A stretch of DNA of 64,000 nt from Pedobacter sp. W3I1 (GTDB lineage Bacteria; Bacteroidota; Bacteroidia; Sphingobacteriales; Sphingobacteriaceae). Each line of letters begins with the position of its first letter. Position 1 is the first letter of the stretch. Positions 18,785 to 28,079 of this stretch are shown here, one piece after another. The translations under genes and the position numbers were made by a program. Where the stretch lies: positions 4,030,001 through 4,094,000 of the forward strand of contig NZ_JAUSXN010000001.1 of NCBI RefSeq assembly GCF_030816015.1, read 5' to 3'. The notes beneath the pieces were generated by a model. That model saw only the letters and a program-made list of their open reading frames with translations, had not been told where the DNA came from and did no database searches.

Positions 18785-18886
18785 AGATAATGTTAATCTG
18801 ACAAGGGATTTGGCCGGCTGCGTGAAAGTGCCGACAATCATTGACAGTATGAGAACCCTGATAGGGGTAGAGTCAAAGAAATTCAT

Positions 18887-19545
18887 GTTAGTTTAGATTT
18901 GGATAAAATAGAAGTTAGTGGTCAATCAGTAAAATGGTACAAAACCAAATTAATCCGTATTTATTTGGACAAACTAAGCCATCTGTACTTTTATTGATCG
19001 ACCAGGTTGAGCAATTAATTAAAAACTAAAAGATTTACGAGATATTATCCTGTTGCGAAATTTCCAACAGAAAATAAAACTGGAATAAGCGGAGAAAGTT
19101 GTGAAAGTTCTGAGAGGCATATCTGTACATATTAAATTTACTTAGATGTTAAGAGGTTAATATTCTATTCTTAGAAATAACAAATTACCATTTTTGATAA
19201 AATAAATACAAAAAAATTACACGAACATGCCAGTTTTTGTGACCAAACTTAATAGATGAATAATTCAATGGTCTTTCAATAATTTTAAATTATATCAGGA
19301 ATTACTAATTCACTAGTTGCTAAATTAATCCCTATTTTTCTACTGGGTCATTCTTGCACTTTGAAGAATGTAAAGCTCAAAACTTATTTGCTGAATACCC
19401 TCTTGATCTAAGCTAAAGTGAGCATTTCGCTAGGACAGGCATTATATAATTTTTTAGAAATTGTTTTAATAAACAATATTTCGAGATTTATTGGAAAAAA
19501 TAACTAGATTAACCTAAATGAAATGTTTTTTTTGCACATAGTAAC
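18887..19545. other. Gene-free stretch upstream of the RHS operon
   Basis: About 660 AT-rich bases with no credible reading frame, RNA gene or repeat. It should contain the promoter of the leftward RHS operon, but I cannot point to a convincing TTTG-N19-TAnnTTTG match. Confidence 0.4.
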
Positions 19546-19967
19546 GTGAAAATCGGTGAAATTGACTTCGAGGTAATCGATGAAAGTATGAGCGTGATAT
19601 TGGGCGACTTAATTCATAATAAAAACTACATAAATACCAGCCGACCATTCAACAGCATTTTGAATTAAAAGGTATTTCTAATCTTGAAGATTTTAACTTT
19701 AGAATTACGCTTGAAAATGGAACAGAACTAAATCCCGCAGGTGGTATTAGGGTTATTGATTCCACAGAATTCAGTGAATTAGAAGTTGAATCGGCTGGGT
19801 TGGATTTATTGATATTTAGAAGCAAAAATTACTTAGTTGAACTTATTGGTAATGAAAATTGATCAATATCAGAGATTGGAATAGATGTGCAAGAAAGGCT
19901 CTATATAAAACTCTCAACAGCCCGTTTTGATCTCATAAAACAGCTACAGAAGTACACTGGGATGTAA
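19546..19967 (+). pseudogene. Broken ORF of unknown function
   Basis: From a GTG at 19546 one frame reads KIGEIDFEVIDESMSVILGD. From about 19630 coding continues in another phase (KYQPTIQQHFELKGISNLED), is interrupted by an in-frame TGA at 19860 and resumes as ISEIGIDVQERLYIKLSTAR to a TAA at 19967. Joined, this would be one acidic protein of about 140 residues damaged by one frameshift and one nonsense change. I do not recognise it. Its size and place behind the RHS operon would suit an orphan immunity gene, but that is only positional. Confidence 0.55.
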
Positions 19968-20026
19968 CGGACTTTTTTTTCACCGACCATTCGCGGATCA
20001 ATCTAAATCAACGCTCGCACACCAAC

Positions 20027-20057
20027 AAAAAAGCCCCACATTTCTGTGAGGCTTTTT
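20027..20057 (-). terminator. Rho-independent terminator after tRNA-Lys
   Basis: AAAAAAGCCCCACA and TGTGAGGCTTTTT form a stem with one bulge around a TTTC loop, with T runs on both strands. It begins 3 bases past the 3' end of the tRNA on the minus strand. Confidence 0.85.
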
Positions 20058-20059
20058 CG

Positions 20060-20132
20060 TGATCCCGCTGGGATTCGAACCCAGGACCACTACATTAAAA
20101 GTGTAATGCTCTACCAGCTGAGCTACGGAATC
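20060..20132 (-). tRNA. tRNA-Lys (anticodon TTT)
   Basis: On the minus strand a 73-base cloverleaf can be drawn. The acceptor arm GATTCCG pairs with CGGGATC, the D-arm holds AGCTCAGCTGGTAGAGC, the anticodon loop reads CTTTTAA with anticodon TTT, and the T-arm contains GGTTCGAATCC. The discriminator base is A and no CCA is encoded. A terminator follows at 20027-20057 and a clean promoter precedes it at 20153-20183. Confidence 0.97.
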
Positions 20133-20152
20133 ATTTGTCCCTTTCGAGGCTG

Positions 20153-20183
20153 CGAAGTTAGAAATTTAATTCATTCCTGCAAA
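20153..20183 (-). promoter_or_regulatory. Promoter of tRNA-Lys
   Basis: On the minus strand TTTG (20183-20180), a spacer of exactly 19 bases and TAACTTCG (20160-20153) match the Bacteroidota housekeeping promoter. Transcription would start about 14 bases before the mature tRNA. Confidence 0.8.
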
Positions 20184-20338
20184 GAACAAAGTCAATCTAT
20201 TTAATAAAAACTTAACATTAACTGAATAAACCACGGTTAAATCTTTATGGTTCATGCGGTTAAACAGCGATAAAAAAAATCATAATTAATCTGTTTTTTG
20301 CTACTTTGCTGTCGAAATCAATAAATATCCCAAAAATT

Positions 20339-21259
20339 ATGTTTTTAACGCTCAGAAAAATCTTTAGCCTCCTGTTTATTTTTTCTACTTTGGCTACAAT
20401 GGCGCAGCAAGCCAGTATCAATCCTAGCCCATACAGCATTCCTTTTAAACTTACTTCGCAAAATAACATTGTGGTAAAGGCCATACTAAATACCAAAGAT
20501 ACATTAAGCTTAATGTTGCATACGGCTGCAAGCGATTTTACATTGACCCAAGAAGCCACTGCCAAAATAACCAGTCTTAACTTTATCCGAACCGACAGCA
20601 TAAAAAGCTGGGGTGGCAATGCCAATACCTCAAGATATAGTGAGCACAACACCATTGCTATCGCCGGCCATCAATGGACGGGGATTAAAATATGGGAAAA
20701 TAAAAATTCTGGCCCTGAAACAGATGGAAAATTTGGGTTAGACTTATTTGGCAAAAAAGCGATAGAGATAGATTTTGATAAGCAGGTAATCATCATTCAT
20801 GAGGCATTGCCCAAAAAGATAAAGGAATACCAAAAATTAAAGCTTACTACCCAGGATGAGATGATATTTATTGAAGCAACCTCCCTTATAGGCGCTAAAA
20901 CATACCCTAATAATTTCCTGATTCACTCTGGCTATTCGGGCGCAATTCTTTTTGATGATCAGTTTGCTTCCCAAACTAAAATAGACAGTAGCTTAAAAAT
21001 TATTGGAGAAAAAAGCCTTAAAGATTCGTACGGAAACGTGCTCAAAACAAAAAAAGCAATTTTACCCTGCTTTTCCATAGCAAAAATATTGTTAAAAAAT
21101 GTTCCTGTAGCTTTTTTCCAGGGTGCAATAGGTCGCCAAAAAATGAGCATCATCGGAGGCGATTTACTTAAAAGGTTTAACTTCATTATTAATGCAGAAC
21201 GAAATTTTATCTACCTTAAGCCCAATAGATTAAAAAACACATCCTATCTGAATACCTAA
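20339..21259 (+). CDS. Secreted retropepsin-like protein lacking catalytic aspartates
   Basis: A 306-residue exported protein with a signal peptide (about 1-23, ending ATMAQQ). Two lobes look like a bacterial aspartyl-protease fold: a first flap-like segment LSLMLHTAASDFTLT, a second one FLIHSGYSGAILF, and the closing GGDLLKRFNFIINAERNFIYL typical of this family. In an active enzyme both segments carry D-T/S-G. Here they read H61-T-A and H196-S-G, so proteolysis is unlikely and a binding role more plausible. It is a single gene between tRNA-Lys and an AraC regulator. A TACTTTG element at 20302-20308 could be its -7. The ATG at 20339 is preferred over the upstream in-frame start at 20306. Confidence 0.75.
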   Translation: MFLTLRKIFSLLFIFSTLATMAQQASINPSPYSIPFKLTSQNNIVVKAILNTKDTLSLMLHTAASDFTLTQEATAKITSLNFIRTDSIKSWGGNANTSRYSEHNTIAIAGHQWTGIKIWENKNSGPETDGKFGLDLFGKKAIEIDFDKQVIIIHEALPKKIKEYQKLKLTTQDEMIFIEATSLIGAKTYPNNFLIHSGYSGAILFDDQFASQTKIDSSLKIIGEKSLKDSYGNVLKTKKAILPCFSIAKILLKNVPVAFFQGAIGRQKMSIIGGDLLKRFNFIINAERNFIYLKPNRLKNTSYLNT

Positions 21260-21476
21260 TCTAATGTAGATGGTACTTGCATTTTTGACAATCAGATGTG
21301 GACAAACTAAAAGCACGATTAAAATTGGTTTTTTCACAAAGATTGTTGCTAAAACAACAGGCTAATTTATTTCAAATTTTAGCAATCAACCAAGCGCTTT
21401 TATAACTAGAAAACTATTATATTAGCGATTGCCTGTCCCTTTAAAAGTCTGGCACCTTACAAATTGTCGTCTCATT

Positions 21477-22355
21477 ATGAATATCAGTGAAAGGATAGAT
21501 TTTATAACCAAAGATCATATCCATATTTGCCGTTCCACCAACTTAAAATCTCATTTTAAGGATATCAGTAGCCTTAGGCGCTGGCCCTATTTTTTTGTGC
21601 TTTTTTCTATTGGTGAACCTGCTTTGCATTGCATCGAAAATGAAAGAATCCTGGTACCCCTCAATCATTTTATTTTTATTGGACCAGATCGCTTTCATTC
21701 ATTTATTCCTGAGCAAAAGGGCGAATTCTGGGTATTATTTTTTGACTATGGCTTTTATGCGCGCACGCCAAATGATGCCTATTTTATACAGAACAGTGCT
21801 CTTTTTTTCGATTTAAGTAAAATTTACATCAGCAAACCTTCCATCGATATCGGAGAATATGTTGAACTTCAAATGGCTTTTCTCGAAAACCTGACCAATA
21901 AACCCATGGTTCCCCTTATGAGCGACATTATACACAATGCGGTTCAGGCCATTCTTTTAAGATCTACTTTTCTTTCGCAAGGACTTCAAAACCCCGAAAT
22001 CCACTACAATAATAACGAAGACCGTGATATTGCAAACCGATTTCGCGAACTGCTGCACATTCATTATCAAAAGGAAAAGAAGTTAGATTATTATGCCAAT
22101 GCTTTAAAAACCACACCGAGAAAACTAAATCAAGCCATTACAAATATTTATGGCCGTTCTGCCAAACAGCTGGTAACTGAAAAGATTTTTGAAGAAGCTA
22201 AAAGTAAACTGGCGCATAGTGCACTTACCATAAAAGAAATTAGCTACAGCATGGGCTTTACCGAAGAAAATAATTTTAGCGCTTTTTTTACTAAACATTC
22301 TGGTTACAGTCCAAAAAAATACAGAAATCTTCAGTTAAGTATCCACGCTGACTAG
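21477..22355 (+). CDS. AraC-family transcriptional regulator
   Basis: A 292-residue regulator with an N-terminal cupin-like sensing half (about 1-170, with LVPLNHFIFIGPDRFHSFIP) and a C-terminal AraC double helix-turn-helix (about 190-285: LDYYANALKTTPRKLNQAIT and IKEISYSMGFTEENNFSAFF, closing GYSPKKYR). It lies upstream of the pilus-like operon, on the same strand with a 434-base gap, and might control it. Neither ligand nor target can be seen in the sequence. The ATG at 21477 was chosen over an in-frame start at 21429, which adds residues outside the fold. Confidence 0.85.
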   Translation: MNISERIDFITKDHIHICRSTNLKSHFKDISSLRRWPYFFVLFSIGEPALHCIENERILVPLNHFIFIGPDRFHSFIPEQKGEFWVLFFDYGFYARTPNDAYFIQNSALFFDLSKIYISKPSIDIGEYVELQMAFLENLTNKPMVPLMSDIIHNAVQAILLRSTFLSQGLQNPEIHYNNNEDRDIANRFRELLHIHYQKEKKLDYYANALKTTPRKLNQAITNIYGRSAKQLVTEKIFEEAKSKLAHSALTIKEISYSMGFTEENNFSAFFTKHSGYSPKKYRNLQLSIHAD

Positions 22356-22789
22356 AAGTCTCTTCCTGTTTCTGAATTTATATTTTTTTCTCTGACCATA
22401 AACTGGTCTAAAAAATGAAACTATCAGGCATGTTCAGGCCGCACTGTGGCTTTACGTCATCGCCAAAAACAATCAAAAAGCTCCTCATAGCGACTACCCA
22501 GACAGACAAAGTCAAAATGTTTGACAATTATCAACATCAAAAAACAAAAATTAATGCACTGATTATCAGGCGTTTAATTAGAAATAATAAAGATTGAGGC
22601 CTGTCTGTTTTTTTTAATATGTTTTTGGTTATTTTTCATATTTTCTTGATTCGGAATAGCAATACCTTTGCACTCGATTCAAACAAGAAAGTAACATAAA
22701 ATTTACAGACTAGAATAAGTCTTTCTTTTTTGGTTGGTATAACAAAAATAGCATAAAATTTTAAAAAGCAAAATAATTAATCAAAAATC
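22356..22789 (+). other. Leader region of the pilus-like operon
   Basis: 434 bases without a convincing gene. A 60-codon frame at 22415-22597 has no recognisable features and I do not call it. The stretch contains the likely promoter at 22663-22670 and a long AT-rich leader of about 110 bases before the pilin-like gene. Confidence 0.45.
22663..22670 (+). promoter_or_regulatory. -7 element of the pilus-like operon
   Basis: TACCTTTG is a perfect match to TAnnTTTG. The matching -33 position (about 22640-22643, ATTT) is weak, so an activator may be needed. Confidence 0.5.
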
Positions 22790-23326
22790 ATGAAATCATT
22801 TCTTTTAAGTATCTCAGTAATCGCATTAACATTGGTTGGAAAAGTAGCCATTGCACAAACTGATAACGCAACACTTAATATCCGTCTTTACCCTATTCAA
22901 ACCATTACTGTTAACCCTACTCAAAAAACAGTAAACCTTGATTACAAAACTACTGCTGACTATACTGATGGAGTAAGTTTAGCAGAAGCTGATCACTTAA
23001 CAGTTTACAGTACTGGTGCATTTATCGTTAAAGTAAAATCAGCATCAGCTAACTTAACTGGCGCAAAAGCAAATATTGATGCGAGTGATGTAACTATTAG
23101 TCCATTAGCTGGTACCAGCAACCAATTGGCTAACGCTAGTTATACTCCACGTAACCTGAGCAATACAGACCAAATGATTATTTCGAGCAATACCGGAAGT
23201 GTGAATAAAAACTTTAACATTACCTATAAAGCTGCTGGTGCTCAGAAATACGTTGATAAATATTTCAAAACTGAAAACCCTACAGTATATACTACAACTG
23301 TAACCTATACTATTGAGGCAAACTAG
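22790..23326 (+). CDS. Pilin-like secreted subunit
   Basis: A 178-residue exported protein with a signal peptide (about 1-22, ending VAIAQ). A short N-terminal extension of alternating hydrophobics (ATLNIRLYPIQTITV) would suit donor-strand exchange. The Ig-like all-beta body ends in the tail TTTVTYTIEAN, much as spore-coat-U/DUF4402-type subunits do. Its central segment (ADYT at 56-59, then LTV and SAN-T) is repeated in the C-terminal half of the 337-residue protein two genes downstream, which supports one structural family. It is first in an operon with a PapD-like chaperone, an adhesin-like protein and an usher-like protein, and is the likely major subunit. No cysteines are present in the mature part. 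Confidence 0.7.
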   Translation: MKSFLLSISVIALTLVGKVAIAQTDNATLNIRLYPIQTITVNPTQKTVNLDYKTTADYTDGVSLAEADHLTVYSTGAFIVKVKSASANLTGAKANIDASDVTISPLAGTSNQLANASYTPRNLSNTDQMIISSNTGSVNKNFNITYKAAGAQKYVDKYFKTENPTVYTTTVTYTIEAN

Positions 23327-23417
23327 TTATAAATAAATCTACACAGAGGCAATTTTGGGAGATACTCAAAGTTGCCTTTGTTGTATATTTGCCTTTCTAA
23401 AATCATCCGCCGCTGTT

Positions 23418-24212
23418 ATGAAAAAAATATTTTACTTTATGCCACTTTTGATGTTAATGCTTTCTATTGTGGGGCATGCACAAACGGGCTTATCGGTAAC
23501 TCCACCAAGAGTGTACTTTACAGTAGCTCCCGGAGAATCTCAGCGTCAGAAAATTACGGTAAGTAATGTAAGTAAAACTTCTACACTTGATTTAAGCATT
23601 TCACTAAATGATTGGTCGTATGATGAAAAAGGGAACAATCTGATCCATAATGCAGGCAGCACACCGGTATCATGCGCAAAGTGGGTAGCTATTCTTCCTT
23701 CATCGTTTTTTTCACTTGCACCGGGCGAGCACCGCGATATTGAAATTCAGCTCGCACCGCCAGCAAACTTAAAAGATAGCATCGCGGTGCATACGGCCAT
23801 GCTTTATGTAAGCCAGCTTAATCCGGTTGATGATGTGAGCCAGAAAGGCACCAATATTAAAGTAGCTGTTCGTACCGGTATTAAATTATACCAAAGGCTT
23901 CCGATAAGCAGGAATGCAAATCTGGATATCGAAAATTTTGCAAAGGTTAAAGAAGAACTGGTGCTAAAATTTGCCAATATCGGCAATGTTTGGGCTGATG
24001 GCACCGCCAGCTGCGAATTACTAAACAGACAAACCGGAAAAAAAACGACCTTGAAAGACATTATTTTTTATTCTCTGCCAGGCAATAAACGCGATATTTA
24101 TTTTGCCCTTCCCCAAACACTCGAAAAAGGAGAATACGTAGCTTCTGCCGTGTTAAATTATGGCGATGATGCCACCGTAAAACTAGCTGAACTGGAGTTT
24201 AAACATGAATAG
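23418..24212 (+). CDS. PapD-like periplasmic chaperone
   Basis: A 264-residue exported protein (signal peptide about 1-22, ending GHAQ) made of two Ig-like domains. Domain 1 begins GLSVTPPRVYFTVAPGESQ and contains WVAILPSSFFSLAPGEHRDIEI, the order seen in fimbrial chaperones. Domain 2 (about 155-260) begins KLYQRLPISR. In chaperone-usher systems this protein caps subunits in the periplasm and hands them to the usher. It lies 91 bases after the pilin-like gene, and its stop overlaps the next start by 8 bases (24205-24212). Start is the ATG at 23418 before the signal peptide, since an in-frame start at 23355 adds 21 residues without signal character. The individual subunit-anchoring residues are not certain. 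Confidence 0.75.
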   Translation: MKKIFYFMPLLMLMLSIVGHAQTGLSVTPPRVYFTVAPGESQRQKITVSNVSKTSTLDLSISLNDWSYDEKGNNLIHNAGSTPVSCAKWVAILPSSFFSLAPGEHRDIEIQLAPPANLKDSIAVHTAMLYVSQLNPVDDVSQKGTNIKVAVRTGIKLYQRLPISRNANLDIENFAKVKEELVLKFANIGNVWADGTASCELLNRQTGKKTTLKDIIFYSLPGNKRDIYFALPQTLEKGEYVASAVLNYGDDATVKLAELEFKHE

Positions 24213-25218
24213 AATCAGCATTTCGCTTACGGCTATTATTATTTTGATGGCTGGTCTTTTACAACAGGCGATGGCGCAGCCACGGATTGGTGCCAGCAAC
24301 CAAAATTACATGCAGGTAAGTTCTTCGCAAACACAAACCTTTAGCAATGCTTATCAGGTTCAGCTTTCGCTCGAAGGAAAAAACAAAAGCTATCCTAACT
24401 GGAGCCTGGCCACAGTTTTAAACCAGCAGATTACCAATAGTGAGGGCAAAACCCTTCCCTACAACAAAATTAAGTTAAAACTGAGTGCCATTAACGGTGC
24501 AACTTTTCAGCAGATCGGCAGTGGTACTACCCCTGTTCCATTAAATTCACCTGGCATTCAAGCTTTATTGATCAGTTCTTCCAATTACCCTTTAACAAAT
24601 GGCAACGAAGAATTTTATAAAGATATTGTGATCACTATTGATGTGATCCTTGAGGGAGGTTCCTATCTCGACGCGCTAAAAACCTGGCAGGCCTATTCCA
24701 TTAATCTGGCGTTTGTACTGCTGGATAAAAACGGAACAGAGCTTGGCCGCTCTAGCGCCGTAAATGGTATGCAGATCCGTCCGGATGGTAATTATACTAC
24801 GCCGGCAAGTTATGGCATTCAGATTCAAGACAATGCCAGATCGGGATTGCTGGAATTGAAAACAATGGCCGATTATACCAATGGTGCTTCGGTTAGTTAT
24901 GCAAACGGACTAACTGTAACTGCAGCTACCCCTTATGCTATCCAGGTAAGAACCAGCAGTGCAAATTTTACCGCTGGTAACAATAGCCTTCCCGTATCGG
25001 TCGTAAATTTACAGCTAAGTGCAGGCAGTTCTGCCGGAGCTACTGTAGCATTATCAGAAACCAGCCAAACCATTGGCACCGGCGGAAGCAATACCACCAA
25101 TGCCCAGGCTTACAAATACAATCTCCGCTATTTTACCAAAGCAAACGATAACAGGCTGATGAACGCGGTACCTAATAATTATAGTGGCATATTAATCTAC
25201 GAGATTATTCCGCAGTAA
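24205..25218 (+). CDS. Two-domain adhesin-like protein with C-terminal pilin domain
   Basis: A 337-residue exported protein with a signal peptide (about 1-24, ending QAMAQ). An N-terminal beta-rich domain (about 30-190) has no motif I recognise. The C-terminal domain (about 200-337) resembles the pilin-like protein of the operon: ADYT at 222-225 with LTV, then SANFTAG and a closing GILIYEIIPQ. An N-terminal receptor-binding half joined to a pilin half is the design of tip adhesins such as FimH, so it is the candidate tip or minor subunit. Its start overlaps the chaperone stop by 8 bases, and the usher-like gene follows after 9 bases. Confidence 0.65.
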   Translation: MNRISISLTAIIILMAGLLQQAMAQPRIGASNQNYMQVSSSQTQTFSNAYQVQLSLEGKNKSYPNWSLATVLNQQITNSEGKTLPYNKIKLKLSAINGATFQQIGSGTTPVPLNSPGIQALLISSSNYPLTNGNEEFYKDIVITIDVILEGGSYLDALKTWQAYSINLAFVLLDKNGTELGRSSAVNGMQIRPDGNYTTPASYGIQIQDNARSGLLELKTMADYTNGASVSYANGLTVTAATPYAIQVRTSSANFTAGNNSLPVSVVNLQLSAGSSAGATVALSETSQTIGTGGSNTTNAQAYKYNLRYFTKANDNRLMNAVPNNYSGILIYEIIPQ

Positions 25219-25227
25219 AATACGCAA

Positions 25228-28014
25228 ATGGCATTTTTCCATCAAAGGATATTTTTATGGTGTAGCATTTTGGTGCTATGCTTTAGTATGCCGTCTTTCG
25301 CCCAAAACAGCAGCGATATTAAGATCAGCACTGATAGCTTGATCAATATCGGCCGCGAAAAATTAATTTCCTTAAGCATCAGGATCGATAACAACAGCGA
25401 TCAGGACTTTGAAGGCCGTATTATGCCGGTTTTACCTAAAGGTTTTGGCCTGGTTGCCGACCAGCCCATTAAGGTGAAAGTTCAAAAAAAAGCACATACC
25501 TTTTACCCCTTTAAATTTCTTGTACTCAATAATGCTGATGCCGAAACGAGTCAAATGGTATTTCAACTCCACGACTTAAACAATGCTTTACGTGCCCAAG
25601 TTAAAACGAGCATTTCCATGCTGCCTTTGCGCGCTACAGAGCTTATTGTACTTACACCCAGCATTCTTTTAAAACAGATCGGCGATTCGCTAACAGTTAA
25701 CCTGCTCATCCGCAACTCTGGCAATCAGGTTGAAGAATTAAAACTGATCGCCTCTTTCCCCTCAGATAACGGGCAAGGGAAAAATGTGTTACAAAAAGAT
25801 ATCAAACTATCTCCGGGAACGGAGCAACAGATAAGTTTTGGAAAAATCATTAACCGTGAGTTGTACCAGCTCAATAACTTTTACGTCAACATTGCTGGTA
25901 TTTATAAAAACGGCGACCTTTTTGGCAATGGCATCACCTATGTGCAAAATGCAGCAGCCAACAGGCAATTTGTTAATGCCGAAATACCTCAGAACATATT
26001 AAACAGAAACTTAACCAATCAGATTTCGCTCAGTGGCCAAAACCTCTTTAGCGATTCGCAATCCTGGCAGCTTAATGGCACCGGGGCTACTCAATTGGGG
26101 CAGGGTATACTCGGCTTTAGCGTAGATGCCTATCAATGGAACAGCCTCGCTAACCGCCCGCTCATTAGCAATACCTGGCTTAACTACGAAGGAGATAAAA
26201 AGGGGATTACTGTGGGAAATATTTCCGAAAACCTCGAAAATTTTATCAACGGAAGGGGTGCAAAAATTTATACCCGGGCTGATGAAGACCGCCATGGTGT
26301 GGAAGCGGCATTTGTACAAAAGTCTTACAATCTATTGGGCGACAATTTAAACTACGGCTATTCTGCTTACGTAAAAACGAACATAAAGGATACCAGTGGG
26401 CATGAGCTCAGCAGTTCGCTTATTTTTGATTATGCTCCATTAGAACAAAGCAGGAGTATTTTATTCGCCAACACGGTTTCTCTGCTAAACAAACGCAACC
26501 TCGTCATGAGCGTTAACGTTGGTGGTGGCCTTTCTCAGGACCTTTTAAATCCGGATGACATTAAACCCTCTTTGGCATTGGGTACCAATTTTAGCGGCAA
26601 CTGGCAAAAATTAAACTTTAGCAGCAATAATTTCTTTTCTACTGCCTATTACCCAGGTATACGCCGGGGTGTACTTCAATTAAATGAGCGGATTAGCCGT
26701 TACTTTGGAAAACACAATACCTGGCTCGGCTTTAGCCTGTACAGTTTTGATCCGGCCTATCAAAGAAATGTATTCTTTTTTCAACGAAACTATTCGTTAC
26801 AGCGTATGGAGGCAGGTTGGGCAATTCCAGTTAAGGTGAACTTAAATTTAACCCTTACCGCTTCACGCGATCAGGAAAAAGCAGATTACAACTTTTTGCA
26901 GACCGAGACTAATAAATTAACGGCATACCGCTTAAATGAATCCATCAACTGGCACAGCAGTGATTTTAAAGAGAATATCTTTTTCTCGATGGATAATGGT
27001 TTTGGGCAGAATATAAATGGGAAAACAGAACTCCAGCTCCGCTTAAACGCCACATGGTCTAACAGCTGGATGAACCTTAATACCTATCTACAAAAAGGAA
27101 GTTTTTTACTTGCCGAATCTTATAATAGTGGATTAAATGAGCAAGAGATATACCGGTTTAGCATCAGTCCATCTTTTCATCAATATTTCTTTAATAAAAA
27201 GTTACGCGCTGAAGCAGGTTTAATTTTTTACCGTGATGCTTTATTCGGCAACAATACTACTTATACTGTTAAAGCAGATTATAAAATTACGCCTAAAACA
27301 GCTTTCTACATCAGCTCTTATATGTATCAGTACAGAACCAGCTTTGCAAATTCTTCATTTAGAAGCTTACAGGCAGGTATTACCCAAAAATTACCTGATC
27401 CAAGGCAGCATATTCCTGGTAAAAAAGGGAATATTGCCATCTTAATTTATAAAGACAACAACCAGAATGGTATTTTCGACGCTGGTGATGAACCTGCAAA
27501 TTCAGGTACCGTATTGGTCAACAAAATTATTTTCATTATCCCGGCTAACGGAACCATCCAATACAGTAAAGTACCTTATGGTGATTATAGTTTGAACATG
27601 CCTTTACAAAACGGATATCAGATTATGCCAACGCATATCACCATAGACCAGAAGAACATGAAAGTTAATGTTCCGATGCAGAAAAGTGGAAATGTAACTG
27701 GCAGAATTGCTATTAATTTTAACGAAACCAGAAGTCTGCAGATCAATCCGTCGCTGGCAGGTATCAGTATTCTAATAAAAGGCAAGGATGGTATGATCAG
27801 AGCCGTTAAAACAGGAGAAGATGGAGATTATTTTGTTTATCTGCCGGAAGGTAGTTATCAGGCTTATCCAGATGTGATGCATCTGCCAGAACATATTTAC
27901 TTTGATGGCGAACCAGCTATGATTACCGTAGAATCGGCAATAGCGACCACGATACCCACTATAACTTTAAAGGTTAAGGAAAAAAAGATCGAAATTAAAC
28001 GCTTTAAAAATTAG
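25228..28014 (+). CDS. Usher-like large outer-membrane protein
   Basis: A 928-residue exported protein (signal peptide about 1-25, ending SFAQ). Residues about 28-240 look like periplasmic beta-sandwich (NEW3/COG1470-like) domains. Residues about 250-720 are rich in alternating aromatic strands typical of a large outer-membrane barrel. Residues about 730-928 hold a Ca-site-like SdrD-B segment (YKDNNQNGIFDAGDEP) and further carboxypeptidase-like beta-sandwiches. A classical usher also has a barrel flanked by periplasmic domains, and the gene order after pilin, chaperone and adhesin fits. Direct similarity to FimD/PapC is not evident by eye, so the role is inferred from context. It could instead be a barrel that only displays the subunits. 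Confidence 0.65.
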   Translation: MAFFHQRIFLWCSILVLCFSMPSFAQNSSDIKISTDSLINIGREKLISLSIRIDNNSDQDFEGRIMPVLPKGFGLVADQPIKVKVQKKAHTFYPFKFLVLNNADAETSQMVFQLHDLNNALRAQVKTSISMLPLRATELIVLTPSILLKQIGDSLTVNLLIRNSGNQVEELKLIASFPSDNGQGKNVLQKDIKLSPGTEQQISFGKIINRELYQLNNFYVNIAGIYKNGDLFGNGITYVQNAAANRQFVNAEIPQNILNRNLTNQISLSGQNLFSDSQSWQLNGTGATQLGQGILGFSVDAYQWNSLANRPLISNTWLNYEGDKKGITVGNISENLENFINGRGAKIYTRADEDRHGVEAAFVQKSYNLLGDNLNYGYSAYVKTNIKDTSGHELSSSLIFDYAPLEQSRSILFANTVSLLNKRNLVMSVNVGGGLSQDLLNPDDIKPSLALGTNFSGNWQKLNFSSNNFFSTAYYPGIRRGVLQLNERISRYFGKHNTWLGFSLYSFDPAYQRNVFFFQRNYSLQRMEAGWAIPVKVNLNLTLTASRDQEKADYNFLQTETNKLTAYRLNESINWHSSDFKENIFFSMDNGFGQNINGKTELQLRLNATWSNSWMNLNTYLQKGSFLLAESYNSGLNEQEIYRFSISPSFHQYFFNKKLRAEAGLIFYRDALFGNNTTYTVKADYKITPKTAFYISSYMYQYRTSFANSSFRSLQAGITQKLPDPRQHIPGKKGNIAILIYKDNNQNGIFDAGDEPANSGTVLVNKIIFIIPANGTIQYSKVPYGDYSLNMPLQNGYQIMPTHITIDQKNMKVNVPMQKSGNVTGRIAINFNETRSLQINPSLAGISILIKGKDGMIRAVKTGEDGDYFVYLPEGSYQAYPDVMHLPEHIYFDGEPAMITVESAIATTIPTITLKVKEKKIEIKRFKN

Positions 28015-28026
28015 GACAAAAAAAAA

Positions 28027-28079
28027 TCATATGTCAGTTGAAGGATTGGTTTTTAGGGAACCCGGCGTTTGACATATGA
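28027..28079. repeat. Inverted repeat after the pilus-like operon
   Basis: TCATATGTCA (28027-28036) and TGACATATGA (28070-28079) are perfect 10-base arms around a 33-base loop, 12 bases after the usher-like stop. It could stabilise the 3' end of the operon mRNA. No T tract follows. Confidence 0.6.

Noticed and set aside
22415..22597. 60-residue ORF upstream of the pilus-like operon
   Set aside because: It has no start context or recognisable features and overlaps the likely promoter region.
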